A DNA stretch of 26,086 nucleotides, taken from the NCBI GenBank assembly GCA_041546305.1, contig JBFEWO010000023.1, positions 1 to 26,086 on the forward strand, written 5' to 3'. The position numbers were made by a program, and so were the translations under genes. The notes beneath the pieces are model-generated. The model was not told where the DNA came from. It was given only the letters and a program-made list of their open reading frames with translations, and searched no databases. The stretch is from JBFEYJ01 sp041546305 (GTDB taxonomy: Bacteria; Pseudomonadota; Gammaproteobacteria; Thiohalomonadales; Thiohalomonadaceae). Numbering within the stretch: position 1 is the first letter of the stretch; each line of letters begins with the position of its first letter. Below are positions 1 to 7,176 of this stretch, in pieces.

Positions 1-458
1 ATGGCCGTATCGCTGTTACCCAAAGAAAAGACATTGTTGCTGATGCTGAGATTGGACCCGGCAGTGATCCAGATCGCAGGGTGGCCGCCGCTGCCGATAA
101 AGGTGAAGTTACTGATACGAGAATTCTGTGTCCCGGTGGCCGTGATCGCGGGGGCGGTCACGGTGGTTGTCAGGAAGGTGCGGGCGGTCTCTTCTCCCCG
201 AAGCAACACGTTGTCGGGGAGCGAGACCGGTTCCTGATAGGTGCCGGGTCTCACCGTGACCGTGGCATTGAGCGTGCCGGTTACGGCGTTGAGCGCCGTG
301 GCAATCGAGGCGAAATCATCGGGCACCACAACTTCCAGTGCGCTGCACGGCAGCGTAAACACGATGGCCGGGATAAGAACAACTCGACGAAGCATGTTCA
401 GAAGGTTGCCGGACTGTGCGTCTCTGCCCTTGGCCGGCGAGCTATGCGTGATCACCAT
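1..458 (-). CDS. Secreted right-handed beta-helix-like protein, 3' partial
   Basis: The minus-strand frame stays open to the left edge, so the C-terminus is missing. The visible product has a hydrophobic export segment (MLRRVVLIPAIVFTLPCSA), then 'DDFASIATALNAV', 'TVTVRPGTYQE' and 'NVLLRGEE', followed by short repeated 'ISNFTFIG' and 'LSISNNVF' strands. That pattern is typical of the start of pectate-lyase-like beta-helix proteins (NosD/DUF1565 type), which act in the periplasm or outside the cell. I chose the ATG at 458 because GAGG lies six bases upstream and the preceding gene ends only 16 bp away. This gives about 21 polar residues before the hydrophobic stretch. The ATG at 395 would give a cleaner signal peptide but has no Shine-Dalgarno sequence. 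The substrate is unknown. The family call is from fold-like repeats only. Confidence 0.7.
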   Translation of the reverse strand, partial: MVITHSSPAKGRDAQSGNLLNMLRRVVLIPAIVFTLPCSALEVVVPDDFASIATALNAVTGTLNATVTVRPGTYQEPVSLPDNVLLRGEETARTFLTTTVTAPAITATGTQNSRISNFTFIGSGGHPAIWITAGSNLSISNNVFSLGNSDTA

Positions 459-474
459 AAAGTGCCTCGGCCTT

Positions 475-957
475 TCAGCGAAAGTCCGCCTGGCCGGGGG
501 ACGCGCCAATTCGCCAGACGCCTATCGCGGCGGCGGAGAGAGTCAGAAGCACATTGAGTGCTCCGAAGAGCGACTCGCGGATGTAGGCACTGCGGTACTC
601 TGGAAGGAGTTGGCCCTGTGCCAGGGATTGAGCTGCCAGCTCGGTCGCATCGGTGACCGCCGGTACAACGAAAAAGTGGGCATTGAGAATGACGAGGCTG
701 ATGATAACTAGCTTGAGTTGGAAAAAGCGCTGCTTCAGACCGTAACGTGTGTAACCCAGCCAGAGTCCGGTGACGGCGAGCAGCCACATGCCGGGAAGGG
801 TGAGTACGCTGGTACCAGTACTGATAATCTCTCGGCCAAAGGCGATGTTTTCCAGGCTGGCGTTTTCGATCTGTGCCGAAATGACTATAAAGGTGAGTAT
901 GCTGCCCAGAAAAATGACCAGCCCGCCAAAGTGTGCCAGCTTGAGTCCCCGTGGCAT
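475..957 (-). CDS. Four-helix integral membrane protein (DUF2269/CopD-like)
   Basis: A 160-aa protein with four predicted membrane helices: about residues 7-27, 50-70, 80-100 and 130-150. Histidines lie within or next to helices one and three ('KLAHFGGLV', 'NAHFFVVPA'). The N-terminal 'LKLAHFGGLVIFLGS' pattern and the length resemble the DUF2269/CopD-like group of small inner-membrane proteins, some of which are proposed to bind haem or copper. This is a resemblance, not a firm family assignment. GGAGGG lies just before the ATG at 957. The gene precedes the beta-helix protein by 16 bp on the same strand, so the two are probably co-transcribed. The function is unknown. Confidence 0.8.
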   Translation of the reverse strand: MPRGLKLAHFGGLVIFLGSILTFIVISAQIENASLENIAFGREIISTGTSVLTLPGMWLLAVTGLWLGYTRYGLKQRFFQLKLVIISLVILNAHFFVVPAVTDATELAAQSLAQGQLLPEYRSAYIRESLFGALNVLLTLSAAAIGVWRIGASPGQADFR

Positions 958-1491
958 GGTGCCCTCCCTGTCTGAATTTTGTCCATCAACGGAACCTCGA
1001 GTGTAACGGTATTTGTCCGTTGACTGAAGGCTGACCGGAAATACTCCGGCACGCGGCGGAATGGCCGAGATGATTTCAGCTCACGGTGTGCGTTTGGCAG
1101 CAAAGGAAAAATTATTCTAACTGCCTTGCCGTGAGGGTGGTCTATTCGCCATCCGTATGGCGGTACATGAACATGCCGTTCATCTCCATTACCACCGGCC
1201 CTTCATGCTCGGCGATGAACTCGGTTCTTGGGATCTGAAACGCCAGGGCATCGGCAGAGGGGCCATTTTCGCCAAAGGGGCTGTGTTCGAGATAGCGTGA
1301 GAGGCGAAAGACACCAGGTAGATGCCTCAAATGTCGTAATCAATGCGTAATAAACAGAGTAGTACAAGCGTGGGCGGCGGCACTTGAGTCCACAGAAAGT
1401 CGGAAAGTGATTTTATTCAGATCACAAAGCCGGACATCGGTAGCCGAAGAAAAGGAGTGCCAGACAAGGAGGGTATGACAGCAAATGAGCA
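958..1491. other. Gene-poor interval between comM and the membrane protein gene
   Basis: These 534 bp contain no convincing gene. The only candidate is the short TTG-initiated frame at 1142-1330, listed separately. I see no tRNA, no clear terminator with a T-run and no long repeat. The promoter for the leftward membrane-protein gene should lie near 960-1050, but I cannot pick a convincing -35/-10 pair. Confidence 0.6.
1142..1330 (-). CDS. Doubtful 62-aa ORF, possibly a gene remnant
   Basis: An open frame on the minus strand with a TTG start at 1330, no Shine-Dalgarno sequence and an in-frame stop a few codons upstream. The product has protein-like stretches ('YLEHSPFGENGPSADALAF', 'GPVVMEMNGMFMYRHTDGE') with mixed charge and no low-complexity bias, so it may be the C-terminal relic of a larger gene. 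I find no continuation of the reading in another frame upstream, and I do not recognise the family. It may equally be a chance ORF. Confidence 0.25.
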   Translation of the reverse strand: MRHLPGVFRLSRYLEHSPFGENGPSADALAFQIPRTEFIAEHEGPVVMEMNGMFMYRHTDGE

Positions 1492-2994
1492 TTATTGGCG
1501 GTCGAGTTTGCGGTAGTTGATGGCTTCGCTAAGGTGCGGTTGTTCAATTCGAGCACTACCAGCCAGGTCTGCAATGGTGCGTGCCACCTTTAATATACGG
1601 TGGTGCGCTCTGGCGGAAAGGCCCAGTCGCTCGGTGGCCTGCTCCAGCAGAAGGGCTTCGGTGGGTTGCAGTGAGCAGTCACGAGCGATCTCCCGGTTGT
1701 CCAGATAGGCGTTGGCTTTGCCGCAGCGCTGCAGTTGCATGTTGCGACACTGCTCGACCCGCTCTCTGACGGCAGTGCTGTGCTCGGCCTGTTGGCTCCC
1801 TTTGGCAAGGGTGCCCCGTGGCAAGGGAGGCACCTCGATGTGCAGATCGATGCGGTCGAGCAGGGGGCCGGAGATGCGTGCGCGGTAACGGGCCACCTGT
1901 TCGAGGGTGCAGCTGCAACGACCCGAAGGATGCCCCAGGTAGCCGCAGGGGCAAGGATTCATTGCTGCGACCAATTGGAAGCGGGCAGGGAATTGCGCCT
2001 GGCGCGCCGCACGGGAGATGGTGATGTGCCCCGATTCGAGCGGTTCGCGCAACACCTCCAGTACCTTGCGGTCAAACTCCGGCAGTTCATCCAGGAACAG
2101 CACGCCGTGATGCGCCAGCGAGATCTCGCCGGGGCGTGGGTGGCTGCCTCCACCGACCAGGGCCACCGCAGAAGCGGTATGGTGCGGTGCGCGAAATGGG
2201 CGTCGACCCCACTGTTCAAAATGAAAACCCTGTTCACTGATGGAAGCGATGGCCGCGCTTTCCACCGCCTCGCTTTCTTTCATCGCCGGAAGGATCCCCG
2301 GAAGGCGGCTGGCGAGCATGGTCTTGCCGGTACCGGGGGGGCCATACATCAGCAGGCTGTGACCTCCGGCGGCGGCGATCTCCAATGCACGGCGGGCATA
2401 GGGCTGGCCGTAGACCTCGGAAAGATCCGGCGTCGCCTGCTTGGACAGCCGCGTGTGGTCCATGGTGTGCGGCAAGATGAGTGTTTCGCCATGGAGGTGA
2501 GCGATCACCTGTAGCAGGTGAGTGGCGGGGAGAACGGAGGCGTGACTGACCAGAGACGCTTCGTCCGCATTTTCCGCCGGGACTATCAGCTGGCGTTTGG
2601 CAAGGTAGGCTGCGAGTGACACCGGCAGGCAGCCGCGCACCGGCCGAAGTTGGCCGCTAAGTGCCAGCTCACCAATAAATTCGTAGCGGGACAGTGCCTC
2701 TGAGGGGATTTGGCCCGAGGCGGCGAGAATACCGAGGGCGATGGGCAGGTCGAAGCGGCCCCCTTCCTTTGGCAGATCGGCAGGTGCCAGGCTGATGGTA
2801 ATCCGTCGCGCTGGAAATTCGAAGCGGGCATTGAGCAGGGCGGCACGTACCCGATCCTTGCTCTCTTTCACCGCGGCTTCAGGAAGGCCGACGATGGAGA
2901 GGCCGGGCAGGCCATTCGCCAGGTGGACCTCGACGGTGACTTCCGGGGCGTCAATGCCGATGGCGGCACGGGTAAAGACGGTAGCTAGTGACAT
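1492..2994 (-). CDS. comM: ComM/YifB-family AAA+ ATPase (Mg-chelatase-like)
   Basis: A 500-aa protein of normal family length. The N-terminal ChlI-like domain begins 'MSLATVFTRAAIGIDAPEVTVEVH' in outline and includes 'GLPGLSIVGLPEAAVKESKDR' style motifs at about residues 28-48. The AAA+ core has Walker A GPPGTGKT (218-225) and Walker B VLFLDE (298-303). A cysteine-rich stretch follows at 348-362 (CPCGYLGHPSGRCSC), then the Mg-chelatase C-terminal helical domain. In naturally transformable bacteria ComM is a hexameric helicase that extends branch migration of incoming DNA during recombination. The family is also common in bacteria not known to be competent. AAGGA lies about six bases before the ATG at 2994. 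It is transcribed away from the riboswitch-led operon. Confidence 0.97.
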   Translation of the reverse strand: MSLATVFTRAAIGIDAPEVTVEVHLANGLPGLSIVGLPEAAVKESKDRVRAALLNARFEFPARRITISLAPADLPKEGGRFDLPIALGILAASGQIPSEALSRYEFIGELALSGQLRPVRGCLPVSLAAYLAKRQLIVPAENADEASLVSHASVLPATHLLQVIAHLHGETLILPHTMDHTRLSKQATPDLSEVYGQPYARRALEIAAAGGHSLLMYGPPGTGKTMLASRLPGILPAMKESEAVESAAIASISEQGFHFEQWGRRPFRAPHHTASAVALVGGGSHPRPGEISLAHHGVLFLDELPEFDRKVLEVLREPLESGHITISRAARQAQFPARFQLVAAMNPCPCGYLGHPSGRCSCTLEQVARYRARISGPLLDRIDLHIEVPPLPRGTLAKGSQQAEHSTAVRERVEQCRNMQLQRCGKANAYLDNREIARDCSLQPTEALLLEQATERLGLSARAHHRILKVARTIADLAGSARIEQPHLSEAINYRKLDRQ

Positions 2995-3283
2995 GGCATC
3001 CTTTCCATGGCGGTGTGACTAAATCCTTTGTCCGACTGCGGGAATGATTATGCGACGTTCGTGAATCAAGCTCAATTGTGATGTTCGTTCCAGGTTCTTC
3101 GGCGGTATTTCGGTGTTTTCTGCAGCTCACGTCCAATGGGAGTGTGGTCAGCAGCACGGTTACGTTCTGAGTTCGCTGCTAGAGTACTGCTCTACCCACG
3201 GAGGGGTACATTATTAGTAGGGAGATGGGGCGGTGGAATCTTCTCTTCACAACCAAAACTTTTTCACATCCCAGATCAAAATA

Positions 3284-3333
3284 TGTGACCAAGTTCACAG
3301 TTTTGCTACAATACTGCCCATACATTAATAACC
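3284..3333 (+). promoter_or_regulatory. CRP-type site and class II promoter for the 3713-8022 operon
   Basis: TGTGACCAAGTTCACA at 3284-3299 has both CRP half-sites intact (TGTGA-N6-TCACA). A -10-like TACATT at 3321-3326 would put the start of transcription near 3333. The centre of the CRP site would then be at -41.5, the standard class II activation position, and no -35 hexamer is evident. A second possible -10, TACAAT (3307-3312), would put the site too close for class II activation. The regulator could be CRP, Vfr or another CRP/FNR-family protein with the same recognition helix. Confidence 0.7.
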
Positions 3334-3367
3334 GTGGAAGACACTCAGGTATTGTTGAGTGCGTTTT

Positions 3368-3450
3368 GACAAGGGCACGCTTGGGTGAAAACCTAGGTTC
3401 GCAAAGTCACCGGTCTAAGGGGCAAGGCCCTATGACGGCGGGACCGCCAA
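3368..3450 (+). ncRNA. Cyclic di-GMP-I riboswitch aptamer (GEMM-I)
   Basis: The conserved GEMM-I blocks occur in order. AAGGGCA is followed by a hairpin closed by a GAAA tetraloop (CTTGGGT-GAAA-ACCTAGG, 3380-3397). Then come the invariant CGCAAAG (3400-3406), CACCGGTCTAAGGGG and CCCTATGAC, the tetraloop-receptor side of the second stem, and finally GGCGGGACCGCC closing the structure. This matches my memory of the family consensus (CGCAAAG, CUAA, CUAUGACAGCCGGGUUGCC). The aptamer lies in the 5' leader about 260 nt upstream of the first operon gene and downstream of the CRP promoter. The expression platform, and so the ON or OFF sense, cannot be read with confidence. Confidence 0.87.
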
Positions 3451-3712
3451 AACGAGTGGCCGTTTGAATGTGATGCCACAAGAGAGTCAGCCTTCTGACG
3501 AAGCTATGACAGCCGAGCATGCAGTCTAATGCCGGCCCTCTCTGCTGCCCGGGATTGCCGGGTGGCTCGTTTCGCCTCCCTCCTGATAGGACCTTAGTAC
3601 GGGTCTGGCAAATTGTCCGGATCGCCGATGACCTTGGATGGCAGCGTATCGTCCAGCGTACAACGGCGTGTCCAATAAAACCGAAAATCCATCAAATGGT
3701 CGGGGGGTTTTT

Positions 3713-4354
3713 ATGAATGCAATAACGAACGTTGAGTCGGACGCCAGAACGGCGGGGGTCGATTACTTTGATCCACAGAATTATCTGATCAACGTCCTGC
3801 GGCGGGCGACCGCCAATCAACAGGACTTGTTGGTTGAACTTGATGGTGTCGGCGAGGTGATCCTGCTCAGCAGCCGTGGCGAATATTATGGCTTTGCGAC
3901 CGACATGGCAGCGTTCTGCACCGCTCCGGTGAGTGAGTACAAATTAACCATCCTTAAGCCCGGTCATTTGCGGCTCCCCTCGCCGGAGGCGATCGGCCGC
4001 AATATCGATGAGCTGATGTGGCAGACCGCCTTTTATGCTTCCAATGGCCGGTTAATGGAAGGCTGCTTCCGTGACGATGTGGTGGAGTTGACCTATTGGC
4101 CCAACCTGACCCGTGTGCCGCTGACCGAAAACACTCCCCGTATTGCCGCGCTGCTTAACCGTCACCCCACCTCGGTGACCTTTGCTGCGCGTTTGCTCAA
4201 GGTGCCGATGGACGAGATGTACCAGTTTTACAGCGCGGCCCGCTGCGCTGGCTTGGCTCGCGCGCTCAACCGGAAGCCTGAAGAGCCCCGGCTTGAACCC
4301 CACCGGAATCAGACCCTGCTGTCTGCGTTACTGTCAAAAGTGGCAAAGCTGTAG
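3713..4354 (+). CDS. Unrecognised 213-aa protein, first gene of the GTPase/Roadblock operon
   Basis: I do not recognise this family. The N-terminal part (about 15-110) is alpha/beta with 'DLLVELDGVGEVILLSSRGEYYG'. The C-terminal part (about 140-190, 'IAALLNRHPTSVTFAARLLKV' and 'MDEMYQFYSAARCAGLARAL') looks like a helical, winged-helix-type domain. The tail is basic. There is no signal peptide or membrane segment, so the protein should be cytoplasmic. The ATG at 3713 has GGGGGG five bases upstream; an in-frame ATG at 3638 would add 25 residues but lacks a Shine-Dalgarno sequence. The gene is followed after 14 bp by the GTPase gene. By position it could be an adaptor or effector for the GTPase. 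That is inference only. Confidence 0.85.
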   Translation: MNAITNVESDARTAGVDYFDPQNYLINVLRRATANQQDLLVELDGVGEVILLSSRGEYYGFATDMAAFCTAPVSEYKLTILKPGHLRLPSPEAIGRNIDELMWQTAFYASNGRLMEGCFRDDVVELTYWPNLTRVPLTENTPRIAALLNRHPTSVTFAARLLKVPMDEMYQFYSAARCAGLARALNRKPEEPRLEPHRNQTLLSALLSKVAKL

Positions 4355-4368
4355 GAGGAGATCAGAAC

Positions 4369-4902
4369 ATGGAGCACAAGATTATTTTTACCGGTCCGGT
4401 GGGTGCGGGCAAAACCACGGCCATCAGCAGTATCAGTGATATCGAGGTGGTACAAACCGAGGCCAAGGCGAGCGACGATGTTGCGCTACGCAAGGCCAAT
4501 ACCACAGTGGCGATGGACTACGGCATCCTGAATCTGGATGGCAATGCCAAGATCCATCTCTATGGCACGCCTGGGCAGGAGCGTTTCAGTTTCATGTGGG
4601 ACATCCTCACCATTGGCGGACTCGGCCTGGTGTTGCTCATCGACAATGGCCGCGAGGATCCACTGGCTGACCTGGAGTTTTACATCAATGCCTTCAAGCG
4701 CTTTATCGACAAAAGCGCCGTGGTGATCGGCGTGACCCGCATGGATGAAAAGCCGCGTCCCGGGCTTTACACCTTCCACACCAAATTGCAGGAGCTGGGG
4801 GTCAAGGCTCCGGTATTCGAGGTCGATGCGCGTGCCAAGGATGACGTCAAGACCATGCTTGTCGGGCTGTTGGCCATGCTCGATCCGGGCGCCAGACGCT
4901 AG
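4369..4902 (+). CDS. Small Ras-like GTPase of the MglA/COG2229 type
   Basis: A 177-aa single-domain GTPase. G1 is GPVGAGKT (9-16), the switch I threonines lie in 'NTTVAMDYG' (44-52), G3 is GTPGQERF (66-73), G4 is TRMD (123-126, in place of NKxD/TKxD) and G5 is near DARAK (153-157). The 'TTVAMDYG' and 'HLYGTPGQERF' blocks are characteristic of the bacterial COG2229 GTPases, relatives of MglA that usually sit next to Roadblock/LC7 genes. MglA switches cell polarity in Myxococcus, with Roadblock proteins acting as its GAP. AGGAGGAG precedes the ATG by eight bases. The downstream Roadblock-like genes are the obvious candidate regulators. There is no lipid-modification signal. Confidence 0.93.
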   Translation: MEHKIIFTGPVGAGKTTAISSISDIEVVQTEAKASDDVALRKANTTVAMDYGILNLDGNAKIHLYGTPGQERFSFMWDILTIGGLGLVLLIDNGREDPLADLEFYINAFKRFIDKSAVVIGVTRMDEKPRPGLYTFHTKLQELGVKAPVFEVDARAKDDVKTMLVGLLAMLDPGARR

Positions 4903-4919
4903 AGGCCGGAGCCGATACG

Positions 4920-6248
4920 ATGAATGATGTAGTTCTGTCTTTGCAGGGGTTCGGCGTCGCCTTCGGTGAGAAGGTGGTGCTCTCCAGCGTCGATATGACG
5001 GTGCGCGAGCGCCAGGCAACGGTGTTGCTTGGGCCGAGCGGTACCGGCAAGTCGACCCTGTTACGAACCCTGGCAGGCTTTAATGATGCCAATCCAAATC
5101 TGCGGACCTGGGGCATCGCCCAATATCTTGGTCAGCCTGTCACGGAGACGGAACATCCGGCCCTGGTATCCCAGAGTGCCCGGCTGATGATGGCCAGCGT
5201 GTTCGAAAATATCGTTCACGAGCTACCGGAGCGCCGCAGTCTCACGCCGATGCAACAGCGTGAGCTTGCCCTGCGGCTGTTGCATGGTGCCGGGCTCGAT
5301 GAACTGGTGGATCGGTTGGATGACGAGGTGATCCACCTGACACTGGCCCAGCAACGTCACCTGGCAATCATGCGACTGGCGGCGACCAGTCCCCGCCTGC
5401 TGTGTATGGATGAACCGACTGCCGGTTTGAGTGACGAGGAAGCCGAGCGGCTGCTTAAGTACATCGACGAAGAGAGTCGCCGGCGCGCGGTACTGGTGGT
5501 GCTGCACAACCAGGCGCACGCCCGCCGTCTGCAGGGGGAGGTGGCGTTGCTGGCCGGTGGCATTGTACAGGCCTCTGGCAGCATTGATACCTTCTTTGGC
5601 GAGCCGGTCAACGAGGTGGCCAGGAGTTTTGTCCGCACCGGTTCGTGCAGTGTGCCGGCGCCAGATGCCGATCCCGAATCGCTCGACCCGCAGAGCCCGC
5701 CGCCGCCACCCTTACCGGTGGCCGCAAGAGAGTATGTCAGCGACAGCTTTGGCCCTCGCGGTTTTCTCTGGCTGAAGAAGGGGATGCTGGCCGGCACTCC
5801 GCGCCCTGGCGTGTTTCACGATATCCATTACGACCTCAAGGCCTTGCAACGGGTCGGCGTGACCTGCCTGGTCACCCTGACCGAGCGGGCGCCGGAGGTG
5901 GAGGAGATGCGTGAGTACGGTATCGAGAATATCTGGTCAGCGATCCCGGATATGGCGGCACCCTCGATGACCCAGGCCGTCGACATTTGCCGAAAAATTG
6001 AACAAGCAATGCGGGCAGACAAGGTGGTGGCGGTCCATTGCCGCGCCGGTCTGGGACGTACGGGCACCATCCTGGCAGCCTACCTCATCTGGGAAGGCCG
6101 CGAGGCCCTTGATGCCCTAGAAACGGTGCGGCGGGTAGAGCCACGCTGGGTTCAGTCCGAGGAGCAGGTCGCTTTCCTCGAACAGTTCGCTACCGCACTG
6201 AGCAGTTTGGCCACGTCACCCAGAGGCCAATTAATTAACGCAAGTTAA
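4920..6248 (+). CDS. ABC ATPase fused to a dual-specificity-type protein phosphatase
   Basis: A 442-aa fusion protein. Residues 1-230 form an ABC nucleotide-binding domain with Walker A GPSGTGKST (38-46), Q-loop Gln85, Walker B LLCMDEP (160-166) and H-loop His196. The signature motif is atypical (LTLAQ at 140-144 instead of LSGGQ). A Pro-rich linker (about 245-268, six consecutive prolines) leads to a phosphatase domain at about 278-430. This has the Cys-phosphatase P-loop HCRAGLGRT (373-381; catalytic Cys374, Arg380) and a likely general acid Asp344 in 'IPDMAAPS'. No permease gene adjoins it, so classical transport is doubtful. ATP binding may instead gate dephosphorylation of a protein or small molecule. 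It lies 17 bp after the GTPase gene and 43 bp before the first Roadblock gene. The two domains are clear; the joint role is unknown. Confidence 0.93.
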   Translation: MNDVVLSLQGFGVAFGEKVVLSSVDMTVRERQATVLLGPSGTGKSTLLRTLAGFNDANPNLRTWGIAQYLGQPVTETEHPALVSQSARLMMASVFENIVHELPERRSLTPMQQRELALRLLHGAGLDELVDRLDDEVIHLTLAQQRHLAIMRLAATSPRLLCMDEPTAGLSDEEAERLLKYIDEESRRRAVLVVLHNQAHARRLQGEVALLAGGIVQASGSIDTFFGEPVNEVARSFVRTGSCSVPAPDADPESLDPQSPPPPPLPVAAREYVSDSFGPRGFLWLKKGMLAGTPRPGVFHDIHYDLKALQRVGVTCLVTLTERAPEVEEMREYGIENIWSAIPDMAAPSMTQAVDICRKIEQAMRADKVVAVHCRAGLGRTGTILAAYLIWEGREALDALETVRRVEPRWVQSEEQVAFLEQFATALSSLATSPRGQLINAS

Positions 6249-6291
6249 TCCTTTATCCACCCATCACTGTAACGAAACAAGAGGAAGTATC

Positions 6292-6696
6292 ATGAGCTTA
6301 GAAAGTGCACTGCAACAAGCCGTTACCAGCATCCCCGAGTGTGTTGCCGGCGGTTACGTCGACTTGAGCAGCGGTATGCTGCTTGGTATCAAGACCGTTG
6401 ACTCTCACCCCCAGGAGGTTCTCGAACTGCTGGCGGCGGCTACTGCCGACCTGTTCCAGGGTTCCAATGTGGTAACCATCGAGAACATGTTCAAAAAGGC
6501 CCGTGGCGTACCGATGGACAACTACCACTACTTCCAGGAGATGATTGTCAACAGCGACAACCTGATCCACATCTTCATGCGTGGCAAGTCTAACCAGGAC
6601 CATGTTGCCACCTTTGTTTGCCGCAAATCCGCAAACCTTGGTATGGTGTTGACCAAGGCACGCTCCGCGTTGCCGCAGGTGGAAGCCGCACTGTAA
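6292..6696 (+). CDS. Roadblock/LC7-like protein, copy 1
   Basis: A 134-aa cytoplasmic protein with the alpha-beta layout of the Roadblock/LC7 superfamily: an N-terminal helix, then strands 'GGYVDLSSGMLLGIKTV', a long helix 'EVLELLAAATADLFQ', strands 'LIHIFMRG' and 'VATFVCRKSANLGMVL', and a final helix. The closing 'NLGMVLTKAR' block is shared with the next gene (NLGMVFIEAR), so the two are paralogues. Roadblock proteins act as GTPase-activating or scaffold dimers for MglA-type GTPases. GAGGAAG lies just upstream of the ATG at 6292. The sequence is more divergent than copy 2, so a close variant of the family is possible. Confidence 0.82.
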   Translation: MSLESALQQAVTSIPECVAGGYVDLSSGMLLGIKTVDSHPQEVLELLAAATADLFQGSNVVTIENMFKKARGVPMDNYHYFQEMIVNSDNLIHIFMRGKSNQDHVATFVCRKSANLGMVLTKARSALPQVEAAL

Positions 6697-6703
6697 TATG
6701 GGT

Positions 6704-6736
6704 GGCCACTGAACCGGATGTCAGTGGCCCCTTTTT
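6704..6736 (+). terminator. Terminator-like hairpin between the two Roadblock genes
   Basis: GGCCACTGA (6704-6712) pairs perfectly with TCAGTGGCC (6721-6729) around an 8-nt loop. CC and five Ts follow. It lies within the operon, directly before the AAGGAG of the second Roadblock gene. It could be an attenuator that lowers expression of the last two genes, or an mRNA-stabilising 3' end for the upstream part. Confidence 0.65.
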
Positions 6737-6756
6737 CCCCAAGGAGAATAAACAAC

Positions 6757-7155
6757 ATGGTTCAGATCGATAGCAGTCAGTCACACCCCCGTGCCAGCGC
6801 TGTCCGCTCGGTGCTGCGCGAACTCAATGCAATATCCAGCGACATCGAGGCTTCGGCGGCGATCTCCACGGACGGCTTTATCATAGGCTCTGTTCTGGAC
6901 CAGGGCGTCGATCAGGATCGTTTTGCCGCCATGTGTGCGTCATTGTTGGCGCTGGCGGATCGCGCCGCAGAGGAGATCTCTCGTGGCGAGATGAAGCAGG
7001 TGATGATCGAGGGCTCGCTGGGCCTGATGCTGCTGGTACATGCCGGCGCTGATGCAGTGCTGGCGGTGGCCTCAAAACCGACGGTCAATCTCGGCATGGT
7101 CTTTATCGAGGCGCGCAAGGCGGCTGCGAAGATCAAAACGGTTTTGACCTCCTGA
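6757..7155 (+). CDS. Roadblock/LC7 domain protein, copy 2
   Basis: A 132-aa Roadblock/LC7 protein. It shows the typical 'VLRELNAISSDIEASAAISTDG' beginning, 'DQDRFAAMCASLLALADRAAEE' helix, 'MIEGSLGLMLLVHAGADAVLAV' strands and 'NLGMVFIEARKAAAKI' C-terminal helix. This is closer to the classical MglB/Roadblock pattern than copy 1. I placed the start at the ATG at 6757, which has AAGGAG ten bases upstream; an in-frame ATG at 6718 lies in the terminator hairpin and has no ribosome-binding site. Two Roadblock paralogues plus one GTPase suggest a heterodimer or two separate regulators. Its likely partner is the GTPase at 4369-4902. Confidence 0.9.
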   Translation: MVQIDSSQSHPRASAVRSVLRELNAISSDIEASAAISTDGFIIGSVLDQGVDQDRFAAMCASLLALADRAAEEISRGEMKQVMIEGSLGLMLLVHAGADAVLAVASKPTVNLGMVFIEARKAAAKIKTVLTS

Positions 7156-7176
7156 ACTTAAGGGAGTCATTCGCTT

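Larger units (their letters stand above)
2995..3712. other. 718-bp intergenic leader between comM and the riboswitch operon
   Basis: This stretch holds the divergent promoters of comM and the six-gene operon. From left to right I see nothing definite in 2995-3270, then a CRP-type site with a -10 (3284-3326) and a GEMM-I aptamer (about 3368-3450). About 260 nt of further leader follow before the first operon start codon, containing a CCCGG/CCGGG hairpin near 3547-3562 and a T-rich GGGGGGTTTTT just before the ATG. An expression platform for the riboswitch should lie in that last part, but I cannot assign it. Confidence 0.7.

Noticed and set aside
1407..1425. GTGA...TCAC dyad resembling a CRP site
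   Set aside because: The half-sites are 11 bases apart instead of the 6-8 needed, and the flanks do not match.
1735..2514. Plus-strand open frame (259 aa) opposite comM
   Set aside because: Antisense to comM, with no recognisable motif and no Shine-Dalgarno sequence.
3638..3712. Upstream in-frame ATG extending the first operon protein by 25 residues
   Set aside because: No Shine-Dalgarno sequence; the ATG at 3713 has GGGGGG at good spacing.
3519..3716. 65-aa leader ORF whose stop overlaps the first operon ATG (ATGA)
   Set aside because: The overlap could mean translational coupling, but the ATG has no ribosome-binding site and the peptide looks like random Arg/Pro-rich translation of the leader.
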